A DNA stretch of 64,000 nt from the NCBI GenBank assembly GCA_040753795.1, contig JBFMDX010000010.1:1-64000 (forward strand). Reading direction: 5' to 3'. The notes beneath the pieces are model-generated. The model was not told the DNA's origin. It saw only the letters and a program-made list of their open reading frames with translations, and ran no database searches. This document shows positions 9,583-18,602 of this stretch, piece after piece (the first letter of the stretch is position 1; every line of letters starts with the position of its first letter). The position numbers and the translations under genes are program-made. The DNA comes from Thermodesulfobacteriota bacterium. Its GTDB lineage: Bacteria; Desulfobacterota; Desulfobacteria; Desulfobacterales; Desulfosudaceae.

Positions 9583-11124
9583 ATGATGCGATACCTGTGG
9601 ACAGGCCTCTGCCTGACGGCGCTGATTGCCGTCGTCTACCTTCAGACCGGTCGGTTTGAGTTCCTCGGGTTTGATGATCCCCAGCTGGTTACGGAAAACA
9701 GCCATGTCCGCCGGGGAGTGACCATGGAAAGCGTCAAATGGGCGTTTTTTTCTTCCTGGCGGGAAAATGTCTTCTATTATCCGCTTTCTCTGGTTTCCCA
9801 TATGGCGGACGTGAGCGGGTTCGGCCTGGATTCCGGCCGTCACCACCTGACCAACGTCGCTGTCCACGCGGCCGCGGTACTGGCCTTGTTCGCGCTGCTG
9901 GCGCGGCTCTCGGGGGGGATATGGCGGGCCGGACTGGCCGCCGGTTTGTTTGCCGTCCATCCCCTGGGCGTGGATTCGGTGGCCTGGGTGACGGAACGGT
10001 CCAATCTGCTCTGTGCCCTGCTGACGGTGGCCGCCATGGGCGCTTACGCGCAATACCGGACGAGCCGGCGGAAACGCTGGTACGGCTTCAGCCTGGGGCT
10101 GTTTTTCCTGGCCCTGCTGGCCAAGCCCACGGCGGTCATGGCGCCGGTGGTAATGTGGCTGATCGGTCGTCTTGATTTTGATTCCGGTCCGGTGGCCGGC
10201 GCCCCCCGACTACCGGTCGTCAGGGACCTGCTGCCGTTTGCCGTCCTGGCGGCGCTCCGGATCATGGCGGTTCTGGCGGCGGAACGCGGGGCCAGCCCGG
10301 CGGTATCGGACGGGGTCATGACGACCGGGATGCTGGCCGCCAACGCCCTGACAGCCATGACCGCTTATCTGATCAAAGCGGTTTTTCCTTTCCGGCTGTC
10401 CGTATACTATCCCTTTCCCCAGACCCTGCCCCTGTGGCAGCCGCTGGTTTCCGGTCTGGTGATGACGCTGGTCACGGCCATGATCCTGAAGGCCGGCCGC
10501 CGGCGGCCCATGGTTTTACTGGGGTGGGTATGGTTTCTGGCTTTCCTGGCGCCGTCATTCGGCGCGGTGAGGTCCGGTCCCTGGCCGGCCATGGCCGATC
10601 ATTACGTCTACATTCCCCTGATGGGGCTGTTTACCGCCCTGGTCTGGCTGGCGCCCGCGCCCGGCGGTTCACGCCGGCGAAGGACGGCGGCCGGGGCCAT
10701 TGCTTGTTCTCTGGTGGCGTATTTCGCGGCCGTCTCGTATGTCCACGCCGGGCATTACCGGAACAGCGTCACCCTCTTTACCCGGGCCCTGGAACTGGAC
10801 TCAAAGAATTTTCTGGCCCGGATCGGCCTGGGTAACGCCTTTCGCCGGCAGGGGGCGATGGCCGCGGCCGAGGAGCATTTCCGGGCGGCTGTCGCCATCC
10901 GGCCAGAATCTCCCGGGGCGCATAACAACCTGGGGCTGGTGCTGGCGGAACGGGGAGGCTGGAAGGAAGCGGAACAGCACTTTCTCATGGCCCTGGCCCT
11001 GGATCCGGGGTTTGCCATGGCGCGTGACAATTTAATCAACTTAGAGCGGAAGCGGGCGGCGGCGCCGGACGCAGGGGGTGATTCCCCGGGCCGGGCGGCC
11101 AGTGAACCGCCAAGAGAAGAATGA
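9583..11124 (+). CDS. GT-C-like membrane protein with short TPR tail
   Basis: The 513-residue protein is related to the three TPR membrane proteins at the left of the window. The first loop reads FEFLGFDDPQLVTENSHVR, and HPLGVDSVAWVTERSNLLCAL corresponds to HTQSVTYIVQRMN in the paralogues. The block MADHYVYIPLMGLF matches the EHRxYLPS loop. About nine membrane segments are followed by two or three TPRs (residues about 410-490). ATG 9583 and ATG 9586 are both possible, and neither has an obvious ribosome binding site. It ends 10 bp before the next gene, so the two probably form an operon. A glycosyltransferase role is inferred. Confidence 0.78.
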   Translation: MMRYLWTGLCLTALIAVVYLQTGRFEFLGFDDPQLVTENSHVRRGVTMESVKWAFFSSWRENVFYYPLSLVSHMADVSGFGLDSGRHHLTNVAVHAAAVLALFALLARLSGGIWRAGLAAGLFAVHPLGVDSVAWVTERSNLLCALLTVAAMGAYAQYRTSRRKRWYGFSLGLFFLALLAKPTAVMAPVVMWLIGRLDFDSGPVAGAPRLPVVRDLLPFAVLAALRIMAVLAAERGASPAVSDGVMTTGMLAANALTAMTAYLIKAVFPFRLSVYYPFPQTLPLWQPLVSGLVMTLVTAMILKAGRRRPMVLLGWVWFLAFLAPSFGAVRSGPWPAMADHYVYIPLMGLFTALVWLAPAPGGSRRRRTAAGAIACSLVAYFAAVSYVHAGHYRNSVTLFTRALELDSKNFLARIGLGNAFRRQGAMAAAEEHFRAAVAIRPESPGAHNNLGLVLAERGGWKEAEQHFLMALALDPGFAMARDNLINLERKRAAAPDAGGDSPGRAASEPPREE

Positions 11125-11134
11125 AGCGGCAAAA

Positions 11135-13633
11135 ATGAGTCTGACTCCGAAACTCCGGCGAAGTCTCGCGGTTTGGCTGCTGCTGGCAGCCGTCATGGCC
11201 GCCGCCTCGTTCCATCGGGTGGGCCGGTATAAGGACCGGCCCCTGTATGATCCCCGTTCGGATGCCGGTTTTTTCTACACCGAGGAGGCCTTCCAGTACC
11301 GGTATGCCCGGATGACGGCCGGCGGCGAAGCCATCCCCTGTTTTGATAAAAAGGCCCAGTGGCCCGAAGGCGTCCGCCCTTTCCGGGACCTGACCCTTTT
11401 TCAGGAATATCTTCACGGAACGGCCTTCCGCCTTTTTTCGGTTTTTGTCAAAACAGTTCCCCTGCACGTATTCCTGATCTACTTTGTATCGTTTTTTTCC
11501 TCCCTGGCCGTTTTGGCGCTGTTTTCGAGTGCCCGCGCTTTGGGCGCGGACCGGGGCACGGCCCTGCTCTGTTCCGCCCTGTACGCGTTTACCGGGGCGG
11601 CCTTTGCCCGGTTGCAGTTTTACGAACTGGAAAATACGGCCTTCCCCCTCATGGCCCTTTCTTTTGCTGCCTTCCTGCGGGCCATACGCGGCCGCGGACA
11701 GGCCATGACCACCGCGGTTATTTCCGGCGGCCTGATGGCGCTGGCACTGATCACCTGGCATTTTACCCGGTTTTATCTGCTGATTTTCTGGGCGGCCATG
11801 GCCGCGGCCTTTTTGCTGCGCGGCGGCAACCGGAAGCACCTGGCCGCGGCCGCCATCCTGCTGGTTTCAGCCGCGCTGACGGGGTTGCTGTCGCCGGTCA
11901 TGAGAAGCGGCGGTCTGATCGGCTCCCCGACCATGCTGGCCGCCGTTCTGGTGGTGACCGGTCTGCATTTGAATGACCGCCATGGGCTGAATGCGCTTTC
12001 CCGGCTGGTTCTGATGCTGATCGGCGGGTTTATTATCCTCATCGTTCTTTCCTTCGGGAACGAAACATACGCCTACGGCCATGTCTGGGATCTGTTAAAA
12101 TACAAATTGTTTCATGCGCTGGTCAAACCGGCCGATTCGTCGCAACTGCCGTTTGCCGGCCGTCTCCTCTGGAACGGGCCGTTTGACACCCCTTCGCCCG
12201 GGTATCTGATTTACCGCTACGGCCTGTTGCTGCCCCTGGCCCTGGCTGCTCTTTTCCGGTTTGTCCGGCAGCGGCGGGGCACCGCCGGATTCGCGGACAT
12301 GCTCACCGTTGCCATGACGGTGCTGTTTGCAGCGGCCAATATCATGGTGGAACGGTTGACCATCTTCGGCGCTTTCTTCCTGGGACTGTCCGTTGTTTAT
12401 CTCTTTCCCCCGGCAACGGTCAAGGCCGCGTCGGCCGAGGCCGGGGTCTCCCCCGCCGGTTCCGGCCCCGGCCGGTTCCGGCTGTCCCATTTTTTTCTGG
12501 CGGCGTGCCTGATCATTCAGGCGCGGGAAGCGGTGCTGTGCGACCGGGCGTTTCTGGCCGAAGCGGTTCGGCGGCTGTTCCCGGACCGCTCCCCGGTCCC
12601 GCTTCTCCCGTACACGTCCGATGAGATGGACATGCTGGCCTGGATCCGTGACAACACGCCCGAAGAGGCCGTGTTCCTGTCCAACCAGGGGAACAGCCCT
12701 TCCATTTTGACCTACACCGGCCGGGCCATTAACCTTCACCCCAAACTGGAGACCGAGGGCCTTCGGAAAAAATATGAAACCGCGCTGTTTGCCCTTTTCG
12801 GAGAGGATGAAGAAGCGCTGTACCGTTTGCTGGACGCGATGGAAACCGATTATTATCTTTATCCCGCCAACAATCTGCTGTATGCCGGTCCGGACAGCGA
12901 GCGGTATATGGCCGGTCGCTCCCGGATATCGCGGGAAAATCTCACCTGGCGGCTGCATTTTGATCCCGGCGGCTTCCGGCGTCTGCGGCTGGTTTACCGG
13001 AACCGGAGCTATCAGATCTACCGGGTTCTGGACGCCGGGGCCGGCGCGCCGGCGGTCAATTATGTTCCGCCTTATTTCCCGGTATTTGATCCGGATCTGT
13101 TTGGCGCCCGCGGATCCGGACCGGCGGATGGTTTCGACGATGCCCTGGCCCATTCGGTTCTGGAGCGGGTGGATTATGCCGCCCGAATGATGGCGCAGGC
13201 CGGATCATGGCTGTCCCGGGGCAACCGCCGCCAGACGCAGGCATTGATTCAGCAGGCCCTGGCCATGGGCCTGCCCGACGGCCGTATCTGTTTTCTGGCC
13301 GCCGAATACATGACGCAAATGGAGAATGTCGATCAGGCTTTTTTCTATATCCGTCAGGCGCTGACCTATGACCCGGAAAATATGGCAGTCAAAAAGCTGC
13401 TGGCCAGGATTTATCTGCTTCGGGATGAACCGGACCGGGCCCGGTCCGTGCTGGCTGAGATCATCCGTCAGGATCCGGCTGACGCGGCGTCCCATAACGA
13501 TATGGGCCTGATCCTGTGGCGGAAAAAGGAATTCGCGGCCGCCCGGGACTGTTTTTTGCGGGCGCTTAGTCTGAATCCGGAATTTGAGCAGGCCCGCCGC
13601 CATCTGGAGATACTGAACGGAAATTTTCAGTAA
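11135..13633 (+). CDS. STT3-like GT-C membrane protein with C-terminal TPRs
   Basis: The 832-residue product starts at ATG 11135, which gives a 10-bp gap to the upstream stop. The upstream frame would extend 47 bp into that gene. The external loop EEAFQYRYARMTAGGEAIPC followed by QWPEG resembles the oligosaccharyltransferase STT3/PglB/AglB layout. After about 11 membrane segments a soluble domain begins (DEMDMLAWIRDNTPEEAVFL), like the 'aW...NTP' start of the STT3 periplasmic domain. I did not find a WWD-type motif, so oligosaccharyltransferase activity is unproven. Three TPRs end the protein (about 740-825). It converges with the radical SAM gene at 13653. Confidence 0.72.
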   Translation: MSLTPKLRRSLAVWLLLAAVMAAASFHRVGRYKDRPLYDPRSDAGFFYTEEAFQYRYARMTAGGEAIPCFDKKAQWPEGVRPFRDLTLFQEYLHGTAFRLFSVFVKTVPLHVFLIYFVSFFSSLAVLALFSSARALGADRGTALLCSALYAFTGAAFARLQFYELENTAFPLMALSFAAFLRAIRGRGQAMTTAVISGGLMALALITWHFTRFYLLIFWAAMAAAFLLRGGNRKHLAAAAILLVSAALTGLLSPVMRSGGLIGSPTMLAAVLVVTGLHLNDRHGLNALSRLVLMLIGGFIILIVLSFGNETYAYGHVWDLLKYKLFHALVKPADSSQLPFAGRLLWNGPFDTPSPGYLIYRYGLLLPLALAALFRFVRQRRGTAGFADMLTVAMTVLFAAANIMVERLTIFGAFFLGLSVVYLFPPATVKAASAEAGVSPAGSGPGRFRLSHFFLAACLIIQAREAVLCDRAFLAEAVRRLFPDRSPVPLLPYTSDEMDMLAWIRDNTPEEAVFLSNQGNSPSILTYTGRAINLHPKLETEGLRKKYETALFALFGEDEEALYRLLDAMETDYYLYPANNLLYAGPDSERYMAGRSRISRENLTWRLHFDPGGFRRLRLVYRNRSYQIYRVLDAGAGAPAVNYVPPYFPVFDPDLFGARGSGPADGFDDALAHSVLERVDYAARMMAQAGSWLSRGNRRQTQALIQQALAMGLPDGRICFLAAEYMTQMENVDQAFFYIRQALTYDPENMAVKKLLARIYLLRDEPDRARSVLAEIIRQDPADAASHNDMGLILWRKKEFAAARDCFLRALSLNPEFEQARRHLEILNGNFQ

Positions 13634-13652
13634 TGATGAAATCCGACGCGGT

Positions 13653-15158
13653 TTAAAAAGAGCGACGCCTGAACTTTTCGATGATTTCCGTCAGCACCCG
13701 TTCCGTTTTTGTCTCCTGCCGTCCCCGCATCAGGTTGCTTATCATTCGCGGAAGCCGGGAGGGGTGACGGAACAGAGAGATGGCATGAAACTGGATCAGC
13801 CCCGTCCATTTTAGCAGCAGCAACCGGTTTTTTCCCAGCAGCGGATTCCATGACGCGGACGGAACCAGGGCGGTGGCGTCCGCCGTCTGGTAGCAGAAGT
13901 CGTCGTCGACCGGCACCGGCCGGATGGCGGAAGCGTCGGCAAAGGCCCGTGTCCCCGGCAGCAGGACGAAAGAGGAAATGGCGATTTCGTCAACGTCCCG
14001 TTGGGCCAGCCAGCGGATCAGCCGGTAAGTCCGGCGGATGTCTTTTATCGTTTCCGTGGGATAGCCGATGACAAACAGGGCGCTGACGATCATTCCCGCT
14101 TTTTTGGCGGCCACAACGGCCTGGCGGAAGCGGTCCAGGTCCAGGTGCTTGTTCATGGCCGCCAGCACGGCCGGGCTGCCGCTTTCCGGGGCGAACTGGA
14201 TATGGCGGCATCCGGAGCGGAGCATCATTTCCGCCATGTCATCATCCATGACTTCCGGCCGGCCGCCCACCGGCATCTGCCAGCGGATCCCGGGATGACG
14301 CGCCAGAATCGTCCGACACAGGTCCCGGATCCACTCCCGGCTGATCAGGGGGCTGATGTCCAGAAACTGGAATTCGGTGATATGTTCTATTGATACGTAT
14401 GCGGACATTTCGCGCACGATTGCTTCCGGCCTCCGTTTTCTCCAGACGCCTTTCCACATGGCCGGCGCCGAGCAGAAAACGCAACCGTGGGGGCAGCCCC
14501 GGGAGGCCAGCATAGTCATGGTCCGGGCCTGGGCCGGTCCAACATACAATTTGTAAGCCTTCCAGGGAATAAGGTCCCAGGCCGGAAAGGGCAGGGAATC
14601 CAGTTCGGCTATGGGCGGGCGATCGACGGTTTGATGAATTTCTCCGGTGTCCGGATCTTTCCAGGCGATTCCGGCGATGGCTGCAAGCGGCCGGCCGGTT
14701 TCCAGGGCGTCGGCAATTTCCACCAGGGTCTCTTCCCCTTCTCCCAGAACGCAGGCGTCCAGCGGCGCCTGACGGAGACAAAGATCAAACAGGGCGGTGG
14801 GGTGCTCGCCGCCGGCGATGACCGGCACATCGGGAAGAACTTTTCTGATTTGCCGGACCAGATCCCTGACCAGGGGCCAGGTATGGGAAAACATGCAGGA
14901 CACGCCGATCAGATCGCTCTTGGGATCGATCCGGCGGAGAATGTCCTCCGTCGCCAGCCCCTGCCGCAGGAACCGCCTGGATAAGGGGTATGGCACAAAC
15001 CGGTCAATGGCTTCCCCCACAGCGTCGATCACGTCGACGGTGTGTCCGTGGCGCCGCAGGAAGGCGGCCAGATAGGCCAGCCCCAGGGGAGGGTGGCAGA
15101 AGGCGGAATAATGGAACCGTCCCGGCAGGGCCGGCGGATTGATCAGGGTGACGCGCAT
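13653..15158 (-). CDS. B12-binding-domain radical SAM protein
   Basis: The 501-residue protein starts at ATG 15158, since MRVTLINPP is the usual family start, and overlaps the GT2 gene stop by 16 bp. The N-terminal cobalamin-binding-like domain includes HPPLGLAYLAAFLRRHGH and VPVIAGGEHPTAL. The radical SAM core has the iron-sulfur motif CPHGCVFC (C-x3-C-x2-C) near residue 225, followed by FAPESGSPAVL and GYPTETI. The DxHxxG cobalamin-ligand motif is not visible, as in many members of this group. Family members methylate or rearrange lipids, antibiotics and tetrapyrroles, and the substrate here is unknown. It is downstream of and overlapping a polyprenyl-phosphate-sugar-synthase-like GT2. Confidence 0.85.
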   Translation of the reverse strand: MRVTLINPPALPGRFHYSAFCHPPLGLAYLAAFLRRHGHTVDVIDAVGEAIDRFVPYPLSRRFLRQGLATEDILRRIDPKSDLIGVSCMFSHTWPLVRDLVRQIRKVLPDVPVIAGGEHPTALFDLCLRQAPLDACVLGEGEETLVEIADALETGRPLAAIAGIAWKDPDTGEIHQTVDRPPIAELDSLPFPAWDLIPWKAYKLYVGPAQARTMTMLASRGCPHGCVFCSAPAMWKGVWRKRRPEAIVREMSAYVSIEHITEFQFLDISPLISREWIRDLCRTILARHPGIRWQMPVGGRPEVMDDDMAEMMLRSGCRHIQFAPESGSPAVLAAMNKHLDLDRFRQAVVAAKKAGMIVSALFVIGYPTETIKDIRRTYRLIRWLAQRDVDEIAISSFVLLPGTRAFADASAIRPVPVDDDFCYQTADATALVPSASWNPLLGKNRLLLLKWTGLIQFHAISLFRHPSRLPRMISNLMRGRQETKTERVLTEIIEKFRRRSF

Positions 15159-15928
15159 CCCCGCCCCTTCGGGATATGCCGGATCAGCCGGAGGGCCAGC
15201 CAGACGTAGCGGCAATTGATGTAAAAATTGTTTTTGCTGACCCCTTCCTCTCTTCCTTTCCAGACCGTGGGAACCTGGCGGATGGAGGCGTTTTCCAGCA
15301 GAGGCTTCAGGGTCGTTTCAATGAAAATCTCATGGAGGGTCCCTTCCCAGGGGATGGCCTCGACCAGCGATTTCTGTAAAATTTTGAAACCGTAAGTCAG
15401 GTCGCCGATATCGGTGGCGTAAATCCGCTTGAAAATCTGCTGAAACAGCCAGTTGAGCCACAGTTTCACCGGATGGTAGTGGGTGAACCCGCCGCCTTCC
15501 ATCCAGCGGCTGGCAACCACCGCCTGGCAACCGGTCCGTTGGATTTCCCTCACCATGCGGTCCACGGCTTCGGGCTCGGTCTCCAGGTCCGCGGACATGA
15601 TGGCCACATAGTCTCCGGTGGCGGCCGCCATTCCCTCCCGGACCGCCCGGCCCACGCCCGGATTCTCCTGGAAGCGGGATATCACCCGCGGGTCCTCCGC
15701 TGACAGGGCCCGGCAGATATCCAGGCACCGGCGGGTGGAACGGGGGCACACCACCAGGATGATTTCGTGGATGTATCCCCGGTCATTGGCCTTCAGCCGT
15801 TCGATGGTCTGCTTCAGGGACCCTTCCTCCGAATAGACGGTGATCACGACGGTTAACCGGATCCGCGGATGGATATCATTCATGGCGATGGCCGCCGTGC
15901 CTGCGATTGTGAATTTATCATTGGACAT
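15143..15928 (-). CDS. GT2 glycosyltransferase, polyprenyl-phosphate-sugar synthase type
   Basis: This is a GT-A fold family 2 glycosyltransferase of about 261 residues. RLTVVITVYSEEGSL is the nucleotide-binding start. ENPGVGRAVREGMAAATGDY and the metal-binding motif SADLETEP (DxE/DxD position) match dolichyl-phosphate glucose/mannose synthase relatives. Such enzymes move a sugar from a nucleotide sugar to polyprenyl phosphate on the cytoplasmic face, making donors for GT-C enzymes. No C-terminal membrane domain is present. A frame start exists at 15973, but the likely promoter (15945-15973) would put the transcript start near 15938, so I chose ATG 15928. ATG 15883 is equally plausible. Confidence 0.8.
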   Translation of the reverse strand: MSNDKFTIAGTAAIAMNDIHPRIRLTVVITVYSEEGSLKQTIERLKANDRGYIHEIILVVCPRSTRRCLDICRALSAEDPRVISRFQENPGVGRAVREGMAAATGDYVAIMSADLETEPEAVDRMVREIQRTGCQAVVASRWMEGGGFTHYHPVKLWLNWLFQQIFKRIYATDIGDLTYGFKILQKSLVEAIPWEGTLHEIFIETTLKPLLENASIRQVPTVWKGREEGVSKNNFYINCRYVWLALRLIRHIPKGRGCASP

Positions 15929-15944
15929 TCCGCAAAATAAAAAT

Positions 15945-15973
15945 ACTATATACAGGATAGGGGGTGATGGCAA
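15945..15973 (-). promoter_or_regulatory. Sigma-70-like promoter for GT2-radical SAM operon
   Basis: On the minus strand TTGCCA (15973-15968) is separated by 17 bp from TATAGT (15950-15945). Transcription would start near 15938, which excludes the frame-opening ATG at 15973 as the translation start. Confidence 0.55.
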
Positions 15974-16004
15974 TCGTTGTTTACCCGCTTTGACCGCATA
16001 TAAT

Positions 16005-17147
16005 ATGACGCCTAAACCTTTTCATATCGTACTGACGACCATTCGCGTGCCTGACGTGCTGGACAGCTATCTGGATAACATCCGGCAATACGGGCACCTG
16101 GATGAGGTCAAAGTGTGGGTCATCGGTGACCGCAAGACGCCGGCCACGGCCGGGGATTGCGCGGGCAGGCTGACCCGTCAGGGCCTGGAGACGGTCTTCA
16201 TGGATCCGGGGGACCAGGAAAAGTGGGGGAAGCGATGCGCCGACTTCTGCCGCCGTCTTCCGGTCAATAATGAGACCCGCCGGAACATCGGGTACCTGCG
16301 CGCCCTGGAAGAGGGTTGCCGGACGCTGATTGCCGTCGATGACGACAACTTCCCGACCGATTCTGATTTTATCGCCGGTCATGGCGAAACCGGCGGTCCT
16401 GCCCGCGGCCGCGCCCTGACCAGCGCCGCCGGTTTTTATAACGTCTGCGACCATCTGAATCTTGACCGTGCCGGCCGGGTTTACCCCCGGGGATACCCCT
16501 TTCTGCTGAGAAACGGATCGATCCCTGAAGTGACCCTGACGGACCTTGCCGATGGCGCCGGGTACGGCATCACCATGGGACTGTGGACCGGATCCCCGGA
16601 CCTTGACGCCGTCACCTGGCTGAACGGCCCGGTGACCAGCCTGGCCTACACCGGGGCAAACCGTTACGTTCTGGCCCATGATACCTGGATCCCTGTCAGC
16701 GGGCAGAACGTGAGCGTCGCCCGGGACCTGATTCCGGCCTATTGCTGCATTCCCATGGGATGGCCGGTTCCCGGGGGGAACATCCAGCGCTATGGAGATG
16801 TCTGGGGGGGATATTTTCTGCAGGCGGTAATAGACCGCACGCCCTATCATGTGGCGTTTGGCCGGCCGGTGGTGGATCACCGGCGGAACCGGCACTGCTA
16901 CCTGGACGATCTGCGGCATGAATACTGGGGCATGATGCTGACCGACTGGCTGGTCGGCCTCCTCAAGTCCGAATTTCATCCGGCCGCGTCGGGAATCCCT
17001 GACCGGACGATGGAGCTGGCGGGTTTCCTCGCGGATAATGCCGTGGCACGGATGCCGGAGTGGTGCCCGGATGAATTAAAAGCGTTCCTGCGGCAGACCG
17101 CGGACAACCTGTCTGCCTGGGTATCGGCCTGCCGCCGTTTAAGCTAA
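16005..17147 (+). CDS. Bacterial RGP-like protein (UDP-arabinopyranose mutase family, GT75)
   Basis: The 380-residue product, starting at ATG 16005, aligns in order with plant reversibly glycosylated proteins as I know them. IVLTTIRVPDVL is at the N-terminus and VDDDNF at residues 111-116 (plant IDDDCF). RGYPFLLRNG at 162-171 corresponds to plant RGYPFSMREG. GLWTGSPDLDA matches GLWLNIPDYDA, SGQNVSVARDLI matches CGMNLAFDRELI, and QRYGDVWGGY matches GRYDDMWAGW. Plant enzymes interconvert UDP-arabinopyranose and UDP-arabinofuranose in the cytosol and are self-glycosylated. The same activity here is inferred. Its stop overlaps the stop of the convergent radical SAM gene. Its length suits the family (about 350-365). 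Confidence 0.72.
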   Translation: MTPKPFHIVLTTIRVPDVLDSYLDNIRQYGHLDEVKVWVIGDRKTPATAGDCAGRLTRQGLETVFMDPGDQEKWGKRCADFCRRLPVNNETRRNIGYLRALEEGCRTLIAVDDDNFPTDSDFIAGHGETGGPARGRALTSAAGFYNVCDHLNLDRAGRVYPRGYPFLLRNGSIPEVTLTDLADGAGYGITMGLWTGSPDLDAVTWLNGPVTSLAYTGANRYVLAHDTWIPVSGQNVSVARDLIPAYCCIPMGWPVPGGNIQRYGDVWGGYFLQAVIDRTPYHVAFGRPVVDHRRNRHCYLDDLRHEYWGMMLTDWLVGLLKSEFHPAASGIPDRTMELAGFLADNAVARMPEWCPDELKAFLRQTADNLSAWVSACRRLS

Positions 17148-18574
17148 TGTCTTTTGGGTCGGTAAATCCCTTTCAAGGCGCGGCGGGCGAAAATCGGCAG
17201 GTAGAGCGATAGCTTGTAAGGCTGGGGATAATTTTTCACCAGGCGGGCCAGCCGGGCGGGATTCAGAAAAAACCTCCGGTTGGCCCGGCGCTGACAGGCA
17301 AAGAGAACATGGTCCGGCACATCGGAGAGGTTGACGGCCAGGCCGGCATACTCCATGTCGTCATAGTTGATGCGTCGCAGCCGATCCGGGAACTGCTTTT
17401 CCGCCAGTCGGTACATCTCCGTGTTGGGAAAAGGCGTAGTGGTAAAATAGGAAACCGTGTGCAGCCGTGACCGGCAGGTGACGTCGATGGTCATCTCCAG
17501 ATCCGCTTCGGTTTCCGTGGGGAATCCCATCATGGCAAACCCGTTGGAGAGAACGCCGAGCGAGGCCGCGTAATCCACGTTTTCAAGATACTTGTCAATA
17601 TCCAGATTTTTCCGGATCAGTTTCTGAATCCGGGGGGAACCGGATTCCAGGGCGAAGCTGGCGTAGTACATGCCCATTTCCACCAGCAGATCAATCTCAT
17701 CCCGGGTGAGGATATCGGTGCGGACGCCGTTGGGGAAGACCAGTTTCGTCTTGAGCCCCCGCCGGTTGATCTGCCCGGCAAGGTCCGCTATCCGCTGTTT
17801 GTTGAGATTGAAAATATCGTCCAGAAATTCGAAGTCCCTGATGCGGTGACGTTTTTGCAGCCAGGCCATTTCGTCGGCGATACGTTCGGCCGAATGCCAG
17901 CGGAAGGCGTCGCCGAAGATCCGGTGACAGTAGATGCAGTGGTAGGGGCATCCCCGGCTGGAAAACAGAGAGGCGTAGCGCCGGGTCGGCAGGGGCGGCA
18001 TGGACTGGGTCTTCCAGTACGGGGCCAGATCGATGAGGTCATAGGCCGGCGGCGGCAGCGAGTCGATGTCGTTGATGTAGGGGATATTGCCGGGGTTGGC
18101 GATAATATCGCCGGCGCCGTCCCGACGATATATTCCGGGAACGGATTCAAACGAATCCCCTTCAAAACGGGCCCGGATGATCTGCTCCAGGGCCAGTTCC
18201 CCTTCCCGGGGTACCGCCAGATCGGCGCTGTTGTTCGCCAGGGACCGGGACTCAAAGGCGGATACATGGGGACCGCCGATGATGATCAGCGCCCGGGGAA
18301 TCATTTTCTTTAAGTGGCGGGTCAGGTAGGGCAGGTTATGCGCCGTGGGCGTTGTCGCGCTTAACCCGATGATGTCGGGCTGAAATGAAACGGCCCTTTC
18401 GATGATGCGGTCGTTGGAGCAGTTCTCGACCTTCTGGTTGATCAGCAGAATATCGGCATCGAATTTTGACCGGACATAGGCCGCCAGGTACATGATGCCC
18501 AGCGGGGGGGTGACCAGCGGGAATTCGACCTGCCTTTTGCCGATATTGGCCAGAAAGAGTCGAAATCGCTTCAA
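17144..18574 (-). CDS. B12-binding-domain radical SAM protein
   Basis: This 476-residue protein has the usual two-domain layout. An N-terminal cobalamin-binding-like domain contains TPPLGIMYLAAYVRS and ALIIIGGPHVSAF. The radical SAM core has CPYHCIYC (near residue 213), ALESGSPRIQKLI and GFPTETEADLEM. A basic C-terminal tail rich in Arg and Tyr (RRALKGIYRPKRH) may touch the membrane. It lies 28 bp downstream of an FKBP lipoprotein gene and is probably co-transcribed with it. The substrate is unknown. It is one of three such proteins in about 9 kb. Confidence 0.85.
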   Translation of the reverse strand: MKRFRLFLANIGKRQVEFPLVTPPLGIMYLAAYVRSKFDADILLINQKVENCSNDRIIERAVSFQPDIIGLSATTPTAHNLPYLTRHLKKMIPRALIIIGGPHVSAFESRSLANNSADLAVPREGELALEQIIRARFEGDSFESVPGIYRRDGAGDIIANPGNIPYINDIDSLPPPAYDLIDLAPYWKTQSMPPLPTRRYASLFSSRGCPYHCIYCHRIFGDAFRWHSAERIADEMAWLQKRHRIRDFEFLDDIFNLNKQRIADLAGQINRRGLKTKLVFPNGVRTDILTRDEIDLLVEMGMYYASFALESGSPRIQKLIRKNLDIDKYLENVDYAASLGVLSNGFAMMGFPTETEADLEMTIDVTCRSRLHTVSYFTTTPFPNTEMYRLAEKQFPDRLRRINYDDMEYAGLAVNLSDVPDHVLFACQRRANRRFFLNPARLARLVKNYPQPYKLSLYLPIFARRALKGIYRPKRH

Positions 18575-18602
18575 GGCCGTCTTCCTCCGGCGATTATCTG
18601 TT

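Noticed and set aside
15998-16003. TATAAT one base before the start codon of the RGP-like gene (with TTGTTT 16 bp upstream)
   Set aside because: Transcription would start inside codon 2 or later, so it cannot express the called start; probably chance in an AT-rich spacer.
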